Assembly: GCF_900107925.1 (NCBI RefSeq)
Contig: NZ_FNUJ01000002.1
Coordinates: forward strand, 868,001-932,000
Length of the DNA stretch: 64,000 nucleotides
Source of the DNA: Amycolatopsis pretoriensis
Lineage (GTDB): Bacteria > Actinomycetota > Actinomycetes > Mycobacteriales > Pseudonocardiaceae
Direction of reading: 5' to 3'
The translations under genes and the position numbers were made by a program. Below, in pieces: positions 8,606 through 17,477 of the stretch. Each line of letters opens with the position of its first letter. Positions within the stretch are counted from its first letter, which is position 1. The notes beneath the pieces are model-generated. The model made no database searches. It was not told where the DNA came from and saw nothing but the letters and a program-made list of their open reading frames with translations.

Positions 8606-9107
8606 CGGCAACAAGATCGCCGGCGGCGGAGGCATGACCCATCTCCTCCTCGCCGGGATCTTCCAGCCCTCCAGCGTTCTCCCGGCAGCCATCGCCGCGG
8701 ACTTCTCCCTCTGGCGCAACATCCAGCGCGAACTCGCCGAAGAACTCCTCGGCCACGACGAATACGACGGCAGCGGCCACCCGATCGCCTACAACGACCT
8801 CGAGCCCTTCGCCACCCTCGACCGCGCACTCGACGCCGGCGACATCCAGATCTGGTGCCTCGGAGTCACCCTCGACGCCCTGACCCTCTGCGGAGACATC
8901 CTCACCGCCGCTGTCATCGCACCCGACCTCTACGACCACCTCTTCGCCGACGCCGTCAACACCAACTCCGAAGGAACCGTCCCGGCCCGCGCTCTGCCGT
9001 TCGAAGAAAACACCTTTCGCTACCTACGCGAAGAAGGCCGGCTCTCGCCGGGCGCAGCGGCGGCCCTCCACCTTGCCTGGAACCATCGCCACGTTCTCTT
9101 CGCGTGA
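8214..9107 (+). CDS. Body of a Nudix-like/XRE-associated regulator family lacking its HTH head
   Basis: A 297-residue ORF from a GTG. The frame is open and coding-like back to 8070, but with no ATG, GTG or TTG before 8214. It has a Nudix-box-like helix (RELAEELLG near residue 168), strands such as GAVGTLTIRGGD, and a C-terminal acidic/aromatic part. From memory it resembles the C-terminal body of actinomycete XRE-type regulators, whose HTH normally lies in front. Here the front is occupied by the primase-like gene in another frame, so the gene is probably a 5'-deleted remnant. Whether it is translated is unknown. Confidence 0.5.
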   Translation: MRPWSTPGHRYRRYHDVIRDLTPPKLFENRLCFRLKHLDYTTPQIGMHFGHMGFFDSMDTNEALAHETALRHLMRDHNDELSTMKPSWRRLPFRTLIGDPFDLSRRPLMGAVGTLTIRGGDSPSVVLHQRDGNKIAGGGGMTHLLLAGIFQPSSVLPAAIAADFSLWRNIQRELAEELLGHDEYDGSGHPIAYNDLEPFATLDRALDAGDIQIWCLGVTLDALTLCGDILTAAVIAPDLYDHLFADAVNTNSEGTVPARALPFEENTFRYLREEGRLSPGAAAALHLAWNHRHVLFA

Positions 9108-9384
9108 CAACACGCGCTAGTACTGCAACGGCACTTGGGTGGCGCGCGGCAACCGGCCGGCAATCGGTCCACTTCAACGGGCGCCTGATCAGGATCTCAG
9201 CTGACATCCGGCTCGGCGTGGATGTCAGGGCGCGGTTCCGCGCCCTGACATGGCGGTAGCCGAGGCAGCCGTCGCACACATCGTCCCCCTCAACTACGCA
9301 CTGCGGGGTACTGGGAACCTCTCTGATCGGGCCACATTCTCACGAGGAGGTCCTCAAACCGCTCGGGGAAGGAGTTGCCCGAAA

Positions 9385-9753
9385 TCATATGCGCTCCTCA
9401 TGGTCAAGAAGGCGACGGAGACGGTCGAACTCCTGGGCGAGTTCGGGGTGATCGTCTCGCAGCCTGTTCAGGGCAGCGCTCGTGTCCAGCGCACGACCGA
9501 TCTGGATGGCCCGCCCCTGCTCCAGCACCAGCACAGCTTGATCGACGTCGTCGACGTTGAGCGCTGCAGCGGCGGCGCTCCTTACGTCGTCACACGACGC
9601 GGCGAGCGTCTCGTTTGGCGATGCGACCCCGTTCTCGACCTTGCTCAGGTAGTCCTTGGAGTAGTGGACACGATCGGCCAGCATGGCAAGCGACAAGCCC
9701 GCGTCGTTCCGAAATCTGCGAAGCTCGCCGCCGAACGTGGCACTCCCAGGCAT
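9385..9753 (-). CDS. Small XRE helix-turn-helix protein fused to a CHAT/TPR-like tail (probable chimera)
   Basis: A 122-residue ORF. Residues about 7-50 form a clear XRE/Cro HTH (GGELRRFRNDAGLSLAMLAD, then HYSKDYLSKVENG). Straight after a short Ala-rich stretch comes a segment (DQAVLVLEQGRAIQIGRALD and RDDHPELAQEFDRLRRLLD) that looks like the helical repeats preceding CHAT caspase-like domains, followed by a stop. Two unrelated pieces joined in one short frame point to a deletion junction. I placed the start at the ATG 9753; the frame is open further upstream but not protein-like. It may have been the HTH source for a regulator of the kind found at 8214-9107. Confidence 0.5.
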   Translation of the reverse strand: MPGSATFGGELRRFRNDAGLSLAMLADRVHYSKDYLSKVENGVASPNETLAASCDDVRSAAAAALNVDDVDQAVLVLEQGRAIQIGRALDTSAALNRLRDDHPELAQEFDRLRRLLDHEERI

Positions 9754-10272
9754 CGCTGACCTCCTTGGCGTCCCGTCGATTATGACGCCGAAATCCGCCT
9801 CATTCCTGTTCCTTGCCGCCTCCGAGCATTTGCCGCGCAGTGCGGCGCGACCGTCGGACCAGCGGATGCCATAGCGGCGATGCCGCCTGTCGATGGCCGC
9901 GCCGAAGCCGCTGCGGCTCGCCCGGGCCGAGGTGAACCGGGACAAGCCGATGGTCAGGACGGCGGGCCGCCGGCTCGGCCGGGAAAACCGCCGTGACTGT
10001 CGTCCATTTGCTCGTGTCGCTGGAGCTATGGTTACGCGTTCGAGGCGCTCGGCCAGGCGATCGAGATAGCCGCAAATGATGGTCGACCGCCGGTCGAGCA
10101 CGGATTCGTGCGTCGTCGCCGACAGCAGCTGACCCGCCTCCCGAGGGCAACGCTTGCCCACGTCCAGGCCCCGCCCACCGCGCCGCCCGAATTCGCGATC
10201 TCGCTACCGTTGCGCTGCACCTCAGTATCGCCTCCAAGTGGGCTGCGGACTCGGCGACTTCCTCGACTCCGG
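9754..10272. other. 519-bp stretch without a supported gene
   Basis: Both strands have long open frames here, but the translations are Arg-rich and lack hydrophobic-core patterning, as expected from GC-rich noncoding DNA. The stretch separates the HTH/CHAT chimera from the 3' end of the S9 peptidase gene. I see no terminator, tRNA or repeat. Confidence 0.4.
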
Positions 10273-12180
10273 TCAGGGCTGAAGCCAGCGGTCGAACCAG
10301 GCCCGGGTGCGACGCAGGACGTCGAGTTGGTGGTTGCGTTCTTGTATCGAGTGGCCCTCTCGGGGGTAGATCACGAATTCGTGCTCAACGCCGAAATGGC
10401 GCAGTGCCCGGTGGAAGTACACGGCTTGGCCGAGCGGAACGTTGGTGTCCTCGGCGCCGTGCAGGATGAGGACCGGGGTGCGTACGCGGCTGGCAAACGA
10501 GACCGGGCTGACCGCATCATGCGGGTGTGGGCCGATTCCCTCCCAGCCGATGCTGCCGCTGAGCGCGCCGTCGAGCTGGCCGTGCTCCCCGGTCGCGGCC
10601 AGCATCCCCCAGTCGGTGATACCCGCTTCGACCAGCGCGGCGCGAAATCGGTTTGTCTGCCCGATCGCCCAGGCGGCCATGAACCCGCCGTGGCTCCCAC
10701 CGGCGATACCCAGCCGATCGGGGTCGGCGATGCCGTCGGCGATGAGCAGGTCGATGCCGGTCAGGATGTCGGACCACTCCTCCCGGCCGACCCTGCCCAC
10801 GACGCCGGCCGCGAACTCGTGACCGTGGCCCTGCCCGCCCCGCGGGTTGGGCAGGAACACCGCGTATCCGGCGGTGGCCAGCCACTGTGGCCGTGCATCG
10901 TGGAACGAGAACAACTGGAGGCGATCGGCGTACCGGTCGTCGGGGCCTCCGTGCACGATCGTGACGAGCGGGAACGGGCCGTCCGAAGCGGATTTCCCGG
11001 CCGGCAGTATGAGCAGACCATCTAGATCGAGGCCGTCGGCCGCTCGATAGGCCAGCGGTCGCTGGATACCGAATGCGATGCCGTCCAATTCGGGGCGGGT
11101 GTCCGTGATCTTCCGCAGTGGCCCGGTCGGTGGCCCGACGTAGACGTTCGTGGGTTGGTAACGGGTGCCGGTCAGTGCCGCGACCGTCGTGCCGTCTGGG
11201 GTGGTGGCGAGGGCCTCGAGATCACCGGGGTGCTGCGACAGTGGCGTGGGACCGATGGGGTCGAGCCGTGTCAGGGTCGTGTTCAGGCCGTCGGCGAAGA
11301 CCACCAGCGGAGCAGCGTCGGTCTGACACAGTTCCATGGGGCACATCGGCAACTCGGCGGTGCGGTTGCGGCGGACGCGGCTTCCCATAGCTAGGTCGAA
11401 CACGGCGGTGCCGGCGTGCAGGACCGGCGGGGTGAGGGCGACGTAACCGAGGTGCCAACCATCGTCAGCCGGCCACCAAGCCAAGAACTGTGCGTCGACC
11501 TCGACCGATCCGAGGTCTTCCGCAGTCCCTGTGGCGGGGTCGAACAGGTGCAGCTGGCCGGTGCGGGGGCCGTAGTCCTTATCGGCGCTAGCCCGGGTGA
11601 GCACAGCGAGCGGGCCACCGTCGGGTCGTTGCCGCAGTTCCACGACGTGTCGGCCGTCGAACACGCTTGGCGTTGTGACGTGGCCGGTACGCAGGTCGAG
11701 CAGGCGCAGCCGGGCACGAGTTTCGCGTTCGCCGACAACGATGGCGTCGTCGCGGTCCTGGGCGCCGCGTAGGTCTTGGTCGGTGGGTTCGTCCTCGGCG
11801 AGCAGAGCGATCAGGTTGGGATCGGCGAGCGGCAAGTGGTCTGCGATGCCGGCGCGCCAGCGGGTCATCGCGATCACTGTTCCGTCTGCAGGCATGAGCC
11901 GGTGCAGCTGCGGAGTACCACGCTCAGCGCGATCGGACAGAAAGTACAGCGTACGCGAGTCCACGGACCAGCGGGGTCGGGACTCCGTTGCGGTGTCGGC
12001 GGTCACCCGGCTCCACACACCGTCGCCGTTGATGTCAGCCAGCCAGAGTGCGGTGTCGAGGTGGTCACCGATTCGGCTGGTGGGTGCGAGGACGTAGCAG
12101 AGCAGATGTCCGTTCGGAGCGAGAGTCGGTGTCTGCGGGACGCGCCCGTCGACCACGAGTTCGGCGGTCAAACCTGTCAT
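10273..12180 (-). CDS. S9 family (prolyl oligopeptidase-type) peptidase / acylaminoacyl-peptidase
   Basis: A 635-residue serine hydrolase: an N-terminal beta-propeller with repeated WxxD/DSRTLYFLSD-type blades (about residues 1-370) and a C-terminal alpha/beta-hydrolase domain. The catalytic Ser lies in GGSHGGFM, the Asp in HGAEDTNVP and the His in REGHSIQE. It cleaves oligopeptides or N-acylated peptides, probably in the cytoplasm since no signal peptide is seen. I placed the start at ATG 12180, where blade-like sequence begins; the much longer upstream frame is not protein-like. It lies downstream of the NRPS locus on the same strand but 688 bp away, so a role in processing or self-protection is possible but unproven. 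Confidence 0.85.
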   Translation of the reverse strand: MTGLTAELVVDGRVPQTPTLAPNGHLLCYVLAPTSRIGDHLDTALWLADINGDGVWSRVTADTATESRPRWSVDSRTLYFLSDRAERGTPQLHRLMPADGTVIAMTRWRAGIADHLPLADPNLIALLAEDEPTDQDLRGAQDRDDAIVVGERETRARLRLLDLRTGHVTTPSVFDGRHVVELRQRPDGGPLAVLTRASADKDYGPRTGQLHLFDPATGTAEDLGSVEVDAQFLAWWPADDGWHLGYVALTPPVLHAGTAVFDLAMGSRVRRNRTAELPMCPMELCQTDAAPLVVFADGLNTTLTRLDPIGPTPLSQHPGDLEALATTPDGTTVAALTGTRYQPTNVYVGPPTGPLRKITDTRPELDGIAFGIQRPLAYRAADGLDLDGLLILPAGKSASDGPFPLVTIVHGGPDDRYADRLQLFSFHDARPQWLATAGYAVFLPNPRGGQGHGHEFAAGVVGRVGREEWSDILTGIDLLIADGIADPDRLGIAGGSHGGFMAAWAIGQTNRFRAALVEAGITDWGMLAATGEHGQLDGALSGSIGWEGIGPHPHDAVSPVSFASRVRTPVLILHGAEDTNVPLGQAVYFHRALRHFGVEHEFVIYPREGHSIQERNHQLDVLRRTRAWFDRWLQP

Positions 12181-12868
12181 GTGGTCAGTGTGCCGACGTT
12201 CCCACACCAGTTGGACGAGCCACCACGTTCGACACGCCCGCACGAAAGCGTGTAGCCGCACCGACGGGCGCACCACGCCGACGCGATAGTCTCCTGCAGC
12301 GACGGCGCCCCGAGCTGGGGCGCGGCGAGTGCACAGGAACGCCGCGTCAGTAGGCAATCGGCGGCACCTCGCACCGATCCCGGCCCGCGCCTGACGAGTC
12401 GGCGCAGAGCGCGGCCTGGTTGGCTTTCCCGTGCTCATCAGCAACGACGCAATGCCCATCACCAGCGCCGAATCATTGACCAGCGCTTTGGCGGTGACGT
12501 AGTGGACCTTGAACCAGCGACCCACCAGCGCGCCGTCGCGGTGTCCGGCTGCGATCGGAGGCGACATCTGGATGGCTGGTCTCCTGTGGTGGCGGCGATG
12601 GAGAATCCAGAACCCGGGCCTTCGGCACAGCGAGATCCGCTCAGCTGGAGCGAACGGCGAGTGTGGACGCTCGTGGCGGAAACCGACCGGGCCCACGCCC
12701 CGGACACCATTGGTGCGTCCGAGGCCAACACGAGGTCGTCGACACGGTGGTGGGCGAAACATCGCCGCCGGGTAGCACACCGACCGCCAACCACGGCCCG
12801 AAGGTAACGAGGCGACGTTGAAACAGTGCGGCTTGAACAAGGCAAAGCCGCCAGGGCAGAGTCGGTGC
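12181..12868. other. 688-bp gap between the NRPS-locus end and the S9 peptidase gene
   Basis: No gene is convincing here. The leftward frame of the S9 gene stays open through most of it, with one patch (around 12420-12540) that reads somewhat like protein, but with no start signal. The stretch probably contains the end of the mutase transcript and the S9 promoter; I cannot point to a specific hairpin or promoter. Confidence 0.4.
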
Positions 12869-14242
12869 CTACTCCGACGAAAGGTCAACAGTGAAAAGAG
12901 GATCCGTTCCGGCCCTCGCCACCCGTCGCTGGACCGGATGCTCCACAGCTCGTTCGTCGAAACTTCGCGACACGTAGTTCAAGGCGTCGAGCAGGCCCGC
13001 GGAGGTCAGCTCGCCGTCGTCGTTGACATCAGCCACGCCGCGTAGAGGCATGGCCCCGATATCGCTCCAGCTCAATCGTCCGGACGAGGCAATGTAGCTG
13101 CGTGCCCGGCCCGCGTTGTCGGCATGAAGACAGAAAGGTACGTCCAGTAGCCCTTGCGCGAACGCCTGAACGAGCGCCTGGCCGATGTCCTCAGAAAGCC
13201 GCAGCGTAGCTGTGACCAGAGACTTGGCCTCCGCATACGTCTGGCTGTCGGCCGAAACTTGCGTGGTGAGGGGAAGATTCTGCCTCCTCTCGCCGTCCGC
13301 TGCCGCGCTCGCACGCTCAAGTGCCTCGACATTCTCATTGATGGTGGGTAGGCGCACGGCCTCCGCGGCGGTCTTCACCACGAGTCGGGCGGCTCCGGTA
13401 CGGATGGCGAGCCGAGCGGCCGCTTCGCCCAGCAACATGCTCCCTGCGGGCGTCTTCGGATAGACGCCCATGTACTCGTAGATCACGACGTGCCAACCGG
13501 CGGAGCCCAACAGTTCCCGCGCCAGCCGCCGAAGTGCCGCCACGGCCTCCTCGTCCTGCTCCGGATGGGTCTGCTGCGCATAGCTCAGGGAGACGCTGTG
13601 CACCCCGTGCTGGCGAAAGAACAGTGCCTCGAGGACGCTGAGGGCGACCAGCAGACTCGGCGGGCAGAGCTGCCCCATCATGCAGCCGCCGAATGATTCC
13701 AGGTGAGGTTCGATTCCGACAGTGCGCAAGCCGGAAATGAGAGCGCAGCTCTCCTCCCAGTTCCGTACCGACTCTTGCAGCGGGATCGGGCCGTACGGCA
13801 AGCAGTAAGAAACCGGGCCACCCTCGCTCGCGGCCAGACCCGTGCGGACCAGTGCGGCGAAGACTCGCTGGGGCGCTGCGGACCCGTGCCGCACCTGGAT
13901 GGGAAAGTCGGCGTCTTGTACTCCATCGAGAATGCGGCGAGTCATGTCCGCTGCGAACGTCGTAATGGGGTATCCGTTGAGCGGCGTCCCGTCGGCCAAA
14001 GCGGCTCGCGCGGCCGCGTGCTGGTTGGTGCGGGTGTAGCTGTCCAGCGTGATCGTGCCGACGGTGGTCGCTGCCGCATGCCGGGTCGCGATCAACCCGG
14101 CCCGCATCGCCGATGGATCGCTGAATCCCATCCGGGGCTGCACTACCAGCTGTCCCAGCGCTTGGGCCTTCTGGACGAAGGAGCCGAAGTTGTCCTCGGA
14201 TCCGGCTCGACCGGCCGGCTCGCGGCCTGCTTGTTCGTTCAC
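12869..14242 (-). CDS. Methylaspartate (glutamate) mutase, catalytic E subunit
   Basis: Large subunit of the adenosylcobalamin-dependent mutase that rearranges L-glutamate to (2S,3S)-3-methylaspartate. The 457-residue TIM-barrel protein is near the usual length (about 480). The LDSYTR (Arg71) and IQVRHG (Arg118) segments correspond to regions that carry substrate-binding arginines in the characterised enzyme; GGCMMGQLCPPSLL and YEYMGVYPKTP are further family blocks. It starts at GTG, whose GTGA overlaps the stop of the S-subunit gene. As the last gene of the peptide locus it suggests that 3-methylaspartate is made as a building block, as in friulimicin- and vicenistatin-type pathways. Confidence 0.9.
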   Translation of the reverse strand: MNEQAGREPAGRAGSEDNFGSFVQKAQALGQLVVQPRMGFSDPSAMRAGLIATRHAAATTVGTITLDSYTRTNQHAAARAALADGTPLNGYPITTFAADMTRRILDGVQDADFPIQVRHGSAAPQRVFAALVRTGLAASEGGPVSYCLPYGPIPLQESVRNWEESCALISGLRTVGIEPHLESFGGCMMGQLCPPSLLVALSVLEALFFRQHGVHSVSLSYAQQTHPEQDEEAVAALRRLARELLGSAGWHVVIYEYMGVYPKTPAGSMLLGEAAARLAIRTGAARLVVKTAAEAVRLPTINENVEALERASAAADGERRQNLPLTTQVSADSQTYAEAKSLVTATLRLSEDIGQALVQAFAQGLLDVPFCLHADNAGRARSYIASSGRLSWSDIGAMPLRGVADVNDDGELTSAGLLDALNYVSRSFDERAVEHPVQRRVARAGTDPLFTVDLSSE

Positions 14243-14787
14243 CTACGCAGTTCCCTGCGAGGCGCGGGCAGCGCGTCGACGAAGGCGCGGAAGACAGCGA
14301 TGTCATCGCCATCGTGGAACACGGCATCGAAGCCCGCGGCCGCCAGCCGCCGCGCGCTTTCTCCGCCGTCCGGGCCGGCCACTCCGAGTTTGCCACCGAT
14401 CACGACTGGGGTCGACGTCAGTTCGGGCGCGCTCCTGATCAGCGAGATGGCACCGATGCCGTCCTGAACTCCGTGCCCGTTCACGCTGCTCATCACGATC
14501 AGATCCGGACGCAGCGCCCGGCATCGGTCGACCAGCACCTGATCCGGCACGCAAGGTCCGAAGTTGATCACATGGTTTCCGAGCTCCTCCAGGAGCAACT
14601 GCAGGTAGATCAGGTTCCAGGTGTGCGAGTCCGAGGCCGTGCTGGTGACGACCACACGCAGACCGGCCGGAGCAGAGCCATCCGTGACAGGCGCACTCGC
14701 GGAATTCGCAGTGGCTCTGCAGTAGCGCCAGGACTCGAATTCCATGGACGTCAAGATCTTCCGGGGAAGCACCCCCATTCGTCTCAT
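14239..14787 (-). CDS. Methylaspartate (glutamate) mutase, cobalamin-binding S subunit
   Basis: Small B12-binding partner of the E subunit. The 182-residue protein has a ~42-residue N-terminal extension, then a Rossmann-like B12 domain. The cobalt-ligand His is in DSHTWN (Asp53, His55); the usual Gly of D-x-H-x-x-G is Asn58. MSSVNGHG and VVIGGKLGVAG match the other cofactor loops. I chose the ATG at 14787 because GGAGGG lies 4-5 bases before it; a GTG directly upstream is in frame. Stop and E-subunit start overlap, so the two are made together. Upstream is the oxygenase gene, 84 bp away. Confidence 0.88.
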   Translation of the reverse strand: MRRMGVLPRKILTSMEFESWRYCRATANSASAPVTDGSAPAGLRVVVTSTASDSHTWNLIYLQLLLEELGNHVINFGPCVPDQVLVDRCRALRPDLIVMSSVNGHGVQDGIGAISLIRSAPELTSTPVVIGGKLGVAGPDGGESARRLAAAGFDAVFHDGDDIAVFRAFVDALPAPRRELRR

Positions 14788-14793
14788 CACACC

Positions 14794-14806
14794 CTCCGTT
14801 ACGGAG
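14794..14806. promoter_or_regulatory. Perfect inverted repeat overlapping the mutase-S ribosome binding site
   Basis: CTCCGT-T-ACGGAG is a perfect palindrome with a single central base, ending over the GGAGGG Shine-Dalgarno sequence of the S-subunit gene on the minus strand. It could be a protein operator or a hairpin masking the ribosome binding site. No cobalamin-riboswitch box is evident around it. Confidence 0.3.
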
Positions 14807-14870
14807 ATTACTCGGGCGACAGTCGGACTGGGGGCCGTCTATAAGGGCATTCCCCAGCGCCTCTGATGAA

Positions 14871-15725
14871 TCAATCGGTTCGACTGAGTACGTAGTGTTC
14901 GTAGAGGTTATTGGCGTGCGCCTCGATCTCCGGATCGCCGCTCAACCTGCTGATTTCTCGCATAGTTTCCCAGACGAATCCTTCACCGGCGTCGTTTCGA
15001 TAATGCTTCTTGATGATGATTCCCAGGATGTCTTTGAAGTTGTCCATGTCGATGACTTTGGACATCCCCAGGATCGCGTCGCGATCGCCAGCGGACAGCG
15101 CCGGTCGCTTGGCCAGGTTGGTGTCCGGAATGCCGGCAGACCGGTCTTCGCCGAACTTGACGAGCCTTGTCTCCTTGCCGGTATCGGCGAAGTCCAGTAT
15201 CAGGTGAACGCGCTTGTGGTCCGTCAACGCCGCCGCACTGTGCAAACGCGTCGCATCAAGAGACCACACCTCGCCGACCCGCATGCGGTAGATGACATTC
15301 TCCTCCATGAAGAGGGCGTCCTCGCTGGTGGCGAGAGGAACCTGCAACCGGTGAGCCACCTTTTCATCCTTGGATTTGTCCTCGAGCTCCAGAAAATCGC
15401 GATGCGGGACCAGGACGTTGTTCGACATCACGACCACCCGCGCGAAGAGCAGGTGCTCAACCACGAAGAAGTTCTGGATGATCTCCCGCACGTAGGCGAG
15501 CTTCCGGCCGTTCGCGGTCGGCAGGCAGGGCTGCCTGTTGTCGTACCTGGAAAGCACGCCGTCGCCGAGGACTCCACCACTGGTCCACACCATGGCGCTC
15601 TTCCACGGGTAACCGCAGCTGAACTCGATGTATGGTTCGTCGAAATCGAAGTGCGAGATGACATCGAGATCTTGGGAAAGTTTTTGGTGGTCGATCTCAA
15701 ATGTTCCGAGCAAGCGCGTCTGCAT
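14871..15725 (-). CDS. Fe(II)/2-oxoglutarate oxygenase, Asp/Asn beta-hydroxylase / proline 3-hydroxylase type
   Basis: A 284-residue non-heme iron hydroxylase. The metal triad is readable as His108 and Asp110 in VPHRDFLEL and His162 in RLHSAA, with the 2-oxoglutarate-binding Arg172 in KRVHLILDF. The ~100-residue all-helical C-terminal part resembles the extension of L-proline 3-hydroxylases. It probably hydroxylates a free amino acid (Pro or another small residue) for the peptide, or the carrier-bound residue. AAGGAAG precedes the ATG. It lies between the DUF885 gene and the mutase genes with gaps of about 90 bp. Substrate is not predictable from sequence by eye. Confidence 0.8.
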   Translation of the reverse strand: MQTRLLGTFEIDHQKLSQDLDVISHFDFDEPYIEFSCGYPWKSAMVWTSGGVLGDGVLSRYDNRQPCLPTANGRKLAYVREIIQNFFVVEHLLFARVVVMSNNVLVPHRDFLELEDKSKDEKVAHRLQVPLATSEDALFMEENVIYRMRVGEVWSLDATRLHSAAALTDHKRVHLILDFADTGKETRLVKFGEDRSAGIPDTNLAKRPALSAGDRDAILGMSKVIDMDNFKDILGIIIKKHYRNDAGEGFVWETMREISRLSGDPEIEAHANNLYEHYVLSRTD

Positions 15726-15816
15726 GGCTTCCTTTCGACTTTGTCAGCGAGTAGGTCGAGTAAAGTCCAGCCGTTCATACGACGTGCCGGCAGCGGCTTC
15801 GAAGCCCACCGCACGG

Positions 15817-17457
15817 TCAAGCGGGCACCGGCGGCCCCTCGCCCGCGCCGAGCGTTCGCGCACGATCGACATGATCGGACAAACCGAGCAGCTCCCAACG
15901 TCGAAGGGAAAGCGGTACGTTGCCGTTGGACCACAGATCAGTGTGGAAACCGGCGAGGTCGAATGTGTCCGGTCGATCACTCGCACAGGCTGTCATCAGG
16001 TCCAGTACCTGCTGCTTGCCCGTCTGATAGCTGAGCCCCTGCCCTGGGTGCCCGGCAAAGTAGACTGCCTCCGCCCACGCCGTTTGACGGTCCATCCCAA
16101 CCAAGCCAGCGAGTCGGTCGGCGGCCGTCTCGATCGTGAGCTCGCCGAGAGCCAGCCCGATGTCGATCTCGACGCGCAGCGACCGAAGCCGCATGGCGTT
16201 CAGGACGAACAGCGAGCTGTCAGGATGGTTGTCGAACAACCCAGCCGTGAGCAGTGACTCTTCGTTGGCGAAGGCAATTCCTTCGTTCGCCGCGGAATCG
16301 TAGTAGTGGCGGCGTACCGGGTTGGTGTTGCGGGAGGACAGTGCCGCCTGCCAGGCATGCACGCCTTCGTGCGCGATGCCGACGCGGGGGTCACGTGCCT
16401 CCGCAAGCTCGAAGTAGGGCAGATCCTCTCGTGGGGCGCGGATGTAACGCAGTGCGTCGCCGGCGGGACAGCCGGGCGGGGGGAAGTGGTGCGGAACGCT
16501 CAGCCAGCCAAGCGGCTCCAGATAGGCGGGCATGGCGGCGTTGCGGTAGTGGGGCAGGTCGTCGGGAAGGTCGACCAAGCCTCGTTGGCGGCAGAATGCG
16601 CGAACACCTTGTTCCTCCTCACGCTGACGAGAGATCTGCTGTGCCACGTCGGCGATCAACGGTGCCGGGGCACTTCGACGGTGGCGGGCACGCGCGATCA
16701 ATTCGGCGGCCGTGCTGCGTTGGTACTCCTGACGGCCCATCCAGCGAAGGTGTTCGACGGAGTAAGGCAGCAACGCCACCCGGTGCAGGAAGAAGTTGAA
16801 CGCTTCGGCCCCGGCACTCGTCGTGGTCGTGAACGTCGAGAGCCGGTCGCCGAGCCAGGTTCGAAAGCTCGTCAGAGCGACGCAGGCGGCGGTCGTCCTC
16901 TCCGGCAGGACCCGCTGCTGGGCAGCGGGCAACGAAGAAGCGAGGGCGGCCATCGCGGTCGCCAGCTGCTCGCTCGCCTTCTCCAGTAGCAGCAACGCAC
17001 ACCGTGCGAAGGGCGCGGCAGCGTGGCCGGCCAGATTCTCCTCCGCGGCCGCGAGCACCGCGGGCACACGATGAAGGCAGTCTACGAGCGACTGTGCGCG
17101 AACCTCGGTGAACGGCGGTGGGGCAAGCAGCAGGTTGGCCACCGGGCCAAGACTTTGATCGAGGTAGAAGCCGGGGTTGCGCTGCCAGTCCCGCAGCAGG
17201 TTCAGCTCCCAGTGCACCCGCGCGAGAGCGGAGCCGACGAGCCGCCGGTCGACTTGGTCGGCCACCGGCGCGCCGCGATCCTCGAGAGCGCTGTAGCGTC
17301 CGGCGAACGCGGCCAGGACCCGGCGCCGGTCCTCGACCGCCGCCGCCGACCATTCCGGCAGCCACCCCGGCGGACGCTGCACCCGGCAGACGTCGTCGAA
17401 GGAGTCGGGCTGCGTGGCCTCGCGCCACAGCCAGAACTCTTCGGACAACTTGTTCAT
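15817..17457 (-). CDS. DUF885-family putative zinc metalloprotein
   Basis: A 546-residue, largely helical soluble protein. The pattern HEGVH (His363, Glu364, His367) followed by AWQ, then a downstream helix with YDSAANEGIAFANEE, is that of DUF885 proteins, which look like M3/M32-type helical metallopeptidases with a zinc HExxH site. No signal peptide or membrane segment is seen. The ATG at 17457 sits 20 bp after the asparagine synthetase gene, within the peptide operon. A role in trimming, maturing or detoxifying a peptide intermediate is a reasonable inference. DUF885 proteins are not standard NRPS partners, which makes this gene notable. Confidence 0.75.
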   Translation of the reverse strand: MNKLSEEFWLWREATQPDSFDDVCRVQRPPGWLPEWSAAAVEDRRRVLAAFAGRYSALEDRGAPVADQVDRRLVGSALARVHWELNLLRDWQRNPGFYLDQSLGPVANLLLAPPPFTEVRAQSLVDCLHRVPAVLAAAEENLAGHAAAPFARCALLLLEKASEQLATAMAALASSLPAAQQRVLPERTTAACVALTSFRTWLGDRLSTFTTTTSAGAEAFNFFLHRVALLPYSVEHLRWMGRQEYQRSTAAELIARARHRRSAPAPLIADVAQQISRQREEEQGVRAFCRQRGLVDLPDDLPHYRNAAMPAYLEPLGWLSVPHHFPPPGCPAGDALRYIRAPREDLPYFELAEARDPRVGIAHEGVHAWQAALSSRNTNPVRRHYYDSAANEGIAFANEESLLTAGLFDNHPDSSLFVLNAMRLRSLRVEIDIGLALGELTIETAADRLAGLVGMDRQTAWAEAVYFAGHPGQGLSYQTGKQQVLDLMTACASDRPDTFDLAGFHTDLWSNGNVPLSLRRWELLGLSDHVDRARTLGAGEGPPVPA

Positions 17458-17477
17458 CGCGGTCACCAGCGGGCCCC

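Noticed and set aside
9250..9759. 169-residue plus-strand frame
   Set aside because: Opposite the HTH chimera; no motif and no ribosome binding site.
10108..11025. 305-residue open frame on the plus strand
   Set aside because: It lies mostly opposite the well-supported S9 peptidase and has no recognisable motif, being a shadow of GC-rich coding DNA.
12181..12888. N-terminal extension of the S9 peptidase frame (about 236 extra residues)
   Set aside because: The upstream translation is Arg/Pro-rich without blade-like pattern, and a proper ATG exists at 12180 where the propeller begins.
14787..14870. Cobalamin riboswitch before the mutase genes
   Set aside because: The gap is only 83 bp and no B12-box-like sequence is visible.
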